Positions 57,520 to 64,000 of a DNA stretch of 64,000 nt are shown here, piece after piece. Position 1 is the first letter of the stretch, and each line of letters starts with the position of its first letter. The notes beneath the pieces were generated by a model, which saw nothing but the letters and a program-made list of their open reading frames with translations, was not told the origin of the DNA and did no database searches. Position numbers and translations under genes: made by a program. The stretch comes from Bolinopsis microptera (Eukaryota > Ctenophora > Tentaculata > Lobata > Bolinopsidae), in contig NC_087072.1 of NCBI RefSeq assembly GCF_026151205.1, forward strand, positions 17,809,669 through 17,873,668. The letters are read 5' to 3'.

Positions 57520-57984
57520 AATGTGCAGTGGTTTGTGTACCCGGTCTTGCTCTCGATGATTTCAATTTTTTCTTTCTTTGTTGTTTTCTTGAATTTTCTG
57601 ATTGTGTCAGCAACAGGAGTTATCAATTGGGCGGTGGTTTTGTTCGTCTCTTAAAGTTTGTCATATTGTGACGGGTGAGTTTGGCAGCTGTTGCCTTGAA
57701 GGGTGGTGGTGCGGTGCTGAAGTGTGTCACATTTGCTATGTGTGTTGGGTTTGCTTGGCGATTGGCTTTGTCATTGGGACCTGATCATTGGCCGCTCATG
57801 CGATCGTGTGTCGTGTGGCGTGTCGTGGCGTGGTGATTGTGGGGCTCACATGGCCTCGCTTCGCGTTAGTCGCATGAGTGAGCCGGGTTTTTGCGTGAAC
57901 GCTTGCCTTTAGTCCTATTCCCCGATCCTTCTAGATTCACTAAGGTCTCTCATAGTCATACGTCGTTTTGTAATAACGACTTGC

Positions 57985-58125
57985 ACTCTAGTGTATAAAA
58001 GATTCCCGTAACCCATTTAATACACAGGACATAACGTCCACAGGAACCATTATACCCGTCTAAAGAAGTCAAGATAAGCCCTCCTCAGTCCTCGCCCTCC
58101 CCCAATAAAATAGAAGAGGAGAACT
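57985..58125 (+). promoter_or_regulatory. TATA box and polyadenylation-like signal, possible LTR remnant
   Basis: TGTATAAAAGATTCCCG at about 57990 is followed about 110 bp later by CCAATAAAATAG. A TATA box this close before an AATAAA is the layout of an LTR (U3-R). No matching second LTR or pol gene was found, so this could equally be chance or a small gene promoter. Confidence 0.25.
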
Positions 58126-58634
58126 CCCAAGTCCCAACATACAGGAACTTCATACTCTTCGGTCCGTGGAAGGGGCCCGGTTTGTCCCTCCTTTCTATTA
58201 TCTATATACCTTTATTATATTTTCTATTGTTTACATGTTGTTATTTTATATACTTAGTTGGTACAGTGTGTTTTGGTTCGGGCTTTACTTGCTGGCTCTG
58301 CCATGGCTCTCTAGCTTGGGCAGGTTTGGCTTATATACCCCTCAGTTATGGACAAAATCAATTCGGCTTTACTAATACTTCAATGAGCAGAGGTTGTTGC
58401 TGAGTAGTGAATTAAGACTTACCAAAGATGGATTCTTTAACTTGTTGGTTGTCATAGAGAACTGAAATTTGTCAGGTTAAAGTTGCGATGGCACTGCAGA
58501 GTGCAATACTGATATTCTTATTTATTCCAGATTTTAACTAATTTAATCCGACTATTGTAACATATTGACAATAGTACTATGATCCTGACTAATAGAAATA
58601 TGGCTCGAAACGAATTAGAAATACCACGAGTATA

Positions 58635-59135
58635 ATGAACAAAAACATTAATAACGGTTTGAAAACATTAGATAATCAAGTTGCGTTGAGAATCCGGAAA
58701 TTATTGGTTGAGGATAAGCAAGACATTACGGGATTACATCAACACAAAAGTCAAAAGATAAATCGCTCTGTTATGAAAAACAACGGGTTGGAACTGGAAC
58801 TGCTGACGAGAGTGGGACAGAGTAATGTGTTTATCAAATACGAGGTTATTGGCTCGAAACGAATTAGATTACCAAATCGTCATGTTTTGATCGTGATGTC
58901 AGTTAATTTTACCGGAGTCACGCGCTTGACCATTAAATATCAAATCAGGGCACATCCAATAAACATTTTTACGAATGTTGTCGATAGGAACGGTTGTTTT
59001 TTATTTTCATTAGATTTTTGTAATGACGGATGCCTATATAATCGTCATATACGCAGTGCCAAGAGTGGAAGTGTACGTAACTCAATCGCTCACAAATGTT
59101 GTGCCAGATTTTTTAATGGTTACCAAATTTTATGA
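58635..59135 (+). CDS. Unrecognised 166-codon ORF
   Basis: Uninterrupted ORF, basic overall, with no motif or family I recognise. The string GGCTCGAAACGAATTAGA occurs just upstream (58603) and inside (58851), which hints at repeat-derived sequence. No splice sites or neighbours support it. Confidence 0.2.
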   Translation: MNKNINNGLKTLDNQVALRIRKLLVEDKQDITGLHQHKSQKINRSVMKNNGLELELLTRVGQSNVFIKYEVIGSKRIRLPNRHVLIVMSVNFTGVTRLTIKYQIRAHPINIFTNVVDRNGCFLFSLDFCNDGCLYNRHIRSAKSGSVRNSIAHKCCARFFNGYQIL

Positions 59136-60980
59136 CGGTTGAACAATATGAACATGAAAAATCAAATTGAAAAAAATCAACAAACGGAGTACGGAAAAGG
59201 GTCGAGGAAATGATGACGTGGGAGTTAGTCTGGCGCGGATCGAGTTTGAATTTTGTGTGATGCCAAAAATTTGTTATCGGAAAAACAATATTCACGTGAC
59301 GTTTTTCTTAATTAGAGTAACTTACTCAGTAAGGACGAAGAGCAGGAATGTGACTGGAAGATCAAGTAACTAACTCGATTACGGGACAGGATCTTTTCTT
59401 TTCTTGATCCTGACACCTCCTCTCCATGATGGTTCATTTCAACAGAATTTGATAAACTTTTTAAAAAAGTAACTTAATGGTACTAATAGGTGCTTTTTTA
59501 AGTTCCTGAACGGTTTCTAGTACCGCAGTTATTAAGCGATTTGTTTAAAAAATAATGATTACTAACCTGCAAAAATTAAAACCGCGAGATAAAACAACAG
59601 GACCGTCAAATTGAATTTAGATTGGTTAGGCTCTAAAATCCAGCGAATCAGAAATTTACAGTTCCACCTTAAATGTATCCCATTACATTTACACTAATTT
59701 GATGCAATGATATGAAACAGCTGGCAACCTGAAGAAACCCATTTACATTTTCTTAAGAGATCTGAGTGATTGTTATATTTCTAGCAATTCAAATGACAGT
59801 TGATCTTTTAGTTAAAAATCATAATCATAATACATCATTACACAGCTATACTTTTCATAAATATAAATATCTTTCCCCAAAGAAATCCGTTATCCCCATT
59901 CAAATTATGACGTAATTACGGGTTAATTTTCTAAGTTGCAAACAGCTCTTCGGAAGTCTAGTCTGAAAGAGCACATTTTGTTACAAAACCCGTGACTTTC
60001 TGGAGCATCTCAATCGAGGCTAATCACCACCAACCTGAAAAGGGATGACAATGAATATTGAACGCTAGGCGTGTGGTGGATTTTGCAGTGCAACTGCTTC
60101 ACCATTGCATCTGTGCAGCAACGAACTGCACGTGTACACAATTTGTTGAAAATGGTGTGAAAGGAATGTGAAAGGAATTTGAAATCAGGCAACCTTAATT
60201 GAGCATCACCTTGTTGATACTTGAGCTCAGCTCTCCTGGCGGACTGGTCGCTGAACTGAACAATATTTTGTTGCAAACTTTGCAGATAGGTCCAGGATCA
60301 GACTATACAGTGTGATCAGAAGTAACCCCCACCCTGTTTAGCTAATTGTACCGGACTTTTAGGCAGGGTGCTAGGATATAGGACACACTTATTTACAGTC
60401 CTTATCCCGAAGTAAGCTAGGGAGTCCAATAATCTACATGAAGAGATTTCGACAGAGTGTGAACCTCTGCTCGTAAATGATCGCCAACAGTATAAGTTTC
60501 AATTTTATGAAATTAAAAGCGGACCAGTGCTACTGTTTAATAGGGACTGGGCTATATTGCACGGAACCTTTTCAAACCGGGCTGTAAAAAAATTCATATA
60601 TAATTGATATATGGGCTGCCAGACTTTGGGGCCGGAGTGATATGATCCACCATATACGTCATCAAGTAATTAACATGCAAGCTTGAAGCTTGTGGCGTAT
60701 AATTAGTGATGTGATCCATGGATTGAATATAATTGACCTAGGAATGGGCTAGATCTGGGGTAGAGTTCATATGAGTTGGGTATGTCGTGTAGAAAGAACA
60801 AAGGTCGTACAGAATACTGCTGGAAGGAGTCTTTCCAACAGCAAGCCGATCCAGATGATAGTCTGTTGCTCCTTAGAGCAACATCTTCAAACATCCTCTG
60901 AGCCAAATACAACAATGTTTAAAATTGCTAAACAAGTTTGAGTAATAAATTATGATCATGAATTAACCAGTAATCGACCG
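59136..60980. other. Intergenic, no gene seen
   Basis: AT-rich sequence. 60607-60690 is a copy of the dispersed fragment at 31902-31978. The short ORFs at 60010-60276 and 60703-60915 match nothing I know. Confidence 0.45.
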
Positions 60981-61150
60981 GAATTGGCAATTTTGAGCTA
61001 TCCCGGTCCCGGTCAAGTCACATTTTTCATCCCGGTCCCGGTCCCGGTCCCGGTAAATTGATAATCTCTTTGAATCTCAGTCCCGGTCAAGTCACATTTT
61101 GTATCCCGGTCCCGGTCAGGCCTGAAATCATGTCCCGGTCACCTCCTGGT
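60981..61150. repeat. CCCGGT-rich short repeat
   Basis: Irregular tandem clusters of TCCCGGTCCCGGTC alternate with AAGTCACATTT and GGTAAATTG. Looks like an internal repeat of a transposon; no ends were defined. Confidence 0.6.
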
Positions 61151-61997
61151 CAGAATCAAGCACCTGTTGACATCCTCTGAAACCGTTGAATTATTTTTCT
61201 GTTGAGGCCTGATTATATAGAGCAACTGACCAATATACTCTTACGTAACAGTTTCATTTTAAATCAGACGTTAAACTTGATTCATTCATTCATTCATTAT
61301 AGGGAATAAATTGTTTTGAAGGAGGCTCATTCGAATCAAAATGACGATTCCTTCATCCTTGTCAACATAGTCTCTTACTCTTAGTCGTATTTGGACACTC
61401 AAGGTCCGCAGCCAAAAATTTGGTTCTCTATTTATACATGCCTAACTGTATTTTTAAGAGTAGCTTCCTTTTTTATCAGGAGAATAAACGTAAAGGGTCA
61501 ACTGAAATGATTGCTCTGTTTAATTAGGTCGTTTTTCATTTTGCAGCAACGAACTTTTACTAAGACCCACTTCAAAAAAGGGGCAAACCTTGTAGTGGCT
61601 TAGAGATGTGCACCGTGTTACTTTTAGGCGGTCTGGACTCCGGGCGCCAAAATTGGTCGGCGGTGAGTCTGACCGCGGTCTGACTACTACATAACCAAAC
61701 CGCGTTCTGTGAGGGCTATTGTATTATTACTTAGTATTACGCTATAACTATATTAGCTGGATTATGGAACAAGAAATAAAACCAGTGTACTGTGTATATG
61801 ATGGTAATTTGGTTGTGTAACTGATGTATATGAATTGATTTCTTAATATCACTCTACAATGAAGAACTAATTGATCGTTAACAGCTGTAATTGTTGATCT
61901 GACGGCCAATACCTCAAAGACCACTGTCTGGGTCAAAATTTCGCGAATCGCGGTGGTGCACGTTTCTGTAGTGGCTGTTCATCGTAAATTCAGGTAA

Positions 61998-62190
61998 GAC
62001 ATTTGACCAAAACCCATAATCATGGGTAGAGTGGACTGCTGCCAGTGTCTCTCTTTCCCAAACAAAAGGAAATGATATTAATTTGAATAACCGTCCGCAA
62101 ATGCAAAATGATACCGAGATTACGTAATCAACCATAATCATTTGGAAACCCCCTCCCCCTCGGTTGATTACGTAATATGTGAACGACTCC
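61998..62190. repeat. Half-copy of the snapback family joined to a GATTACGTAAT repeat
   Basis: 61988-62115 matches one arm of 47668-47996 (TGACCAAAACCCATAATCAT, AAAGGAAATGATATTAATTT). It is followed by GATTACGTAATCAACC ... CCCCCTCCCCCT ... GGTTGATTACGTAATATGTG, a relative of the poly-C repeat at 9060-9136. Confidence 0.75.
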
Positions 62191-62617
62191 TTATCACGGT
62201 ATGATATTTGGTATTTGAATAGACAGTTATTGGTTATAATTATATGAATTTAATATTATAAAACCAACGATCAAACCAGACTTAACCAAATAATAAAACA
62301 AATATTTAATAAAACAAATATTTATTTTTACGGCACAATCAAACAATATCAATATTAAATAAATCAGGGGAGGTTTGAAGAGGTTTCAAGTGCCGAAGGC
62401 CACTGCTTATCTTTGGATTTGAGAGTGACCTGTGCTTGAAACCCCCTCAATCATCCACTACGTCAATATACTTATTAGTTATTATACAAATATAGAAAAA
62501 TATAATAATCTAAAATTACTTATTTGTCTAGTTTGGTGACACAGGATCAGAGCCCAGTTGAGTTTTAGTTTAGACTGAAGTGTAGAATTTGAGATATAGT
62601 ATAGAAGTATAGATTAG

Positions 62618-62932
62618 TTACCATGTATTAGGATCATCTCGATTTTGGAGGGATAGCAAGTGCTTTTTAAGATTGGATTTAATAATACCTGACGAGGCTG
62701 ATAAGTCTGAATTTTTGGAAGAACCCGGGATTATTATCCCATCTTCATTAGCATCACATATTTTGAATACATAGGGAATGAGATCATTCCAAATTTTCGT
62801 AGAGGTGTACAAAAAGTTTTGTTGGGAGATATCTAACCTCAGTAATGGGACGATCAGACGAAATTTTTCATTTCTATATATTACAGCAAGTAAAATAATA
62901 TTATTATATATATGCACAATTTTGCACACCAT
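62618..62932 (-). pseudogene. Non-LTR retrotransposon reverse-transcriptase C-terminal remnant
   Basis: The frame ends FLYTSTKIWNDLIPYVFKIC, then SGIIKSNLKKHLLSLQ and a stop. The pattern 'F..S..KIWN.LP...... FK..LK..LL' is the usual tail of LINE reverse-transcriptase ORFs. The upstream part is missing or too degenerate to read. Confidence 0.55.
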
Positions 62933-62984
62933 CTTTTTTTAATTTTGCAGGCTCAATTTCAGACTCATCGTAGTCAACAACGTT

Positions 62985-63055
62985 TTTTTTATTTATTTTA
63001 TTTTTATTTTTATTTTTATTTTTATTTTTTTTTTAAATTTATTTATTTTTTTTTA
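62985..63055 (-). repeat. (TAAAAA)n-type tail of a minus-strand LINE
   Basis: T-rich on the plus strand, with TTTTTA repeats. It lies about 210 bp beyond the stop of the LINE fragment at 63268-63552, where a minus-strand LINE 3' tail is expected. Confidence 0.55.
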
Positions 63056-63267
63056 AGAGAGGCTGGGCCTGGTTGGCCCACGAGAGGATAGCATATGGAT
63101 GCTTTGCCTACCTCTGGGGTATGGCAGTCCTGTGGGAGGATGCCAGTGGAATCAAGATGTGTAAACAAGGATGATGGTAAGTGTTGTGGGGTGTGTCATA
63201 GATAAACGCTTAAGTGGTGGTTGAGTGTGGAAGAGAGGGGCGAAACAAGACGGCGTTAAAGTAGTCG

Positions 63268-63552
63268 CTATGTTACACCTGTCTGGTCCAACTCCTCCGG
63301 CACCACTAAGCGTTTAGTGTGGTTTGTAAAGTTGACAATGGTGGAGATGTGTTGGTTGTCGAATATGTCATTGACAGAGAGGTAGTAGTCCCGGAAATAT
63401 TGACCTCTTATTTGGGCAATAGCCGGGCACTGTCCGAGAAAGTGTGAGACAGTCTCCTCTCCGTCGCCGCATTTAGGACAAGCACTTGTGTCTGATTTGT
63501 GAATGGTGTTGAGGTGTTTGTTGAGGCCACAATGTCCCGTGATGAGGTGCAC
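63268..63552 (-). pseudogene. LINE C-terminal fragment (post-RT region with CCHC-like motif)
   Basis: The frame reads LITGHCGLNKHLNTIHKSDT, then CPKCGDGEETVSHFLGQCP. 'LTGH..L..HL...G...S..C..CG...ET..H.L..CP' is the characteristic C-terminal zinc-binding segment of jockey/R1/I-type LINE polyproteins. No RT core precedes it within the readable sequence, so it is a 5'-truncated, dead copy. Confidence 0.7.
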
Positions 63553-63739
63553 TGCAGTTCTGTAATTTTGTCAACAACGTTTAGATCGTTTAAAATAGGA
63601 TTTGCTGTGACCAAGTTTACGTCCAAATTGTATTCTTTCATGACACCAATGAATAATGATATAATGTAGCCGATTCTCTGTGAGGTGGGAACAAGTGCAA
63701 AGTGGGTGCTAAAATGACTTAGGTGCTAAAATGACGTAG

Positions 63740-64000
63740 TCTTTAACATTGTTCAAGACTACCATGATTTAGGGTTAACATTGTTAAAGACTACCATGAT
63801 TTAAGGTTAACATTGTTAAAGACTACCATGATTTAAGGTTAACATTGTTAAAGACTACCATGATTTAGGGTTACCATTGTTAAAGACTACCATGATCATG
63901 AATGGTCATGGTAGTCTTTAACAATGTTAACCCAATGTTAACCTTAAATCATGATAGTCTTTGAAATGTCAACCCAATGTTAACCCTAAATAATGGTAGT
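63740..64000. repeat. 32-bp tandem repeat ending in an inverted array at the window edge
   Basis: Five units of AAAGACTACCATGATTTA + GGTTAACATTGTT run to about 63895. The sequence then reverses through TGATCATGAATGGTCATGG, and units continue in the opposite orientation to the window end. The full structure is cut off. Confidence 0.9.

Noticed and set aside
57034-57626. Overlapping ORFs on both strands around 57.0-57.7 kb
   Set aside because: They cross a perfect palindrome and GC-rich tandem DNA, which produces mirrored peptides; no known domain is visible.

Overview
This is a window of an animal nuclear genome: AT-rich DNA, spliced genes with GT-AG introns, and metazoan-type families (AIP co-chaperone, MTBP, SLC15 peptide transporter, an SRCR/LDLa receptor with seven membrane helices, sushi/ephrin-receptor-like repeats). 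The phylum cannot be fixed from the sequence; a non-bilaterian or other small-bodied invertebrate is possible. No tRNA, rRNA, CRISPR array or prokaryotic operon was recognised. More than half of the window is repetitive.

Layout. 1-1653 is one copy of a >1.6 kb dispersed repeat that runs into a 100-N assembly gap; a second copy lies at 14104-17277 and carries a clean 1532-bp DNA-transposon insertion. 2701-4170 (-) is a single-exon BTB gene. 4171-9500 is intergenic, with a broken transposase fragment, a GC-rich mosaic repeat island and a MITE carrying telomere-like CCCTAA repeats. 9504-13999 (-) is a ten-exon MTBP-like gene whose sixth visible intron starts with a 38-copy 21-bp minisatellite. 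17509-18631 holds two MITEs. 19292-24806 (-) holds four phase-consistent exons of a Nudix hydrolase (DUF4743 type), and an AIP gene (20995-21963, same strand) sits inside its third-to-second-exon intron. 25000-31900 is a dense repeat island: four or more copies of the CCCTAA MITE, one interrupted by a hAT-like element, and LINE debris.

32134-36991 (-) is a five-exon gene for a large receptor: signal peptide, an unknown beta-type domain, SRCR, several LDLa modules, then a rhodopsin-type 7TM. 37000-41390 is repeats, including a pogo-like element inserted at a TA. 41591-42937 (-) is a partial sushi/ephrin-receptor-like gene with a frameshift. 43972-44738 is a pure hexamer satellite. 45365-51057 (-) is a complete 14-exon SLC15-type peptide transporter (563 aa) with every splice phase consistent. 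51160-64000 is mostly repeats: a possible plus-strand first exon at 52060, palindromes, non-LTR retrotransposon fragments and an inverted tandem array at the right edge.

Themes. (1) Three tandem arrays in three different genes start exactly at a 5' splice site and repeat donor-like sequence. (2) Several genes have a good 3' splice site 5-21 nt before the ATG, as expected for spliced-leader trans-splicing or very short 5'UTR exons. (3) Nested insertions give clean empty sites and target-site duplications, so the boundaries of several non-autonomous elements can be read directly. The genes appear functionally unrelated to each other. Exon boundaries were derived by hand from splice motifs, reading phase and family resemblance, and no database search was possible.
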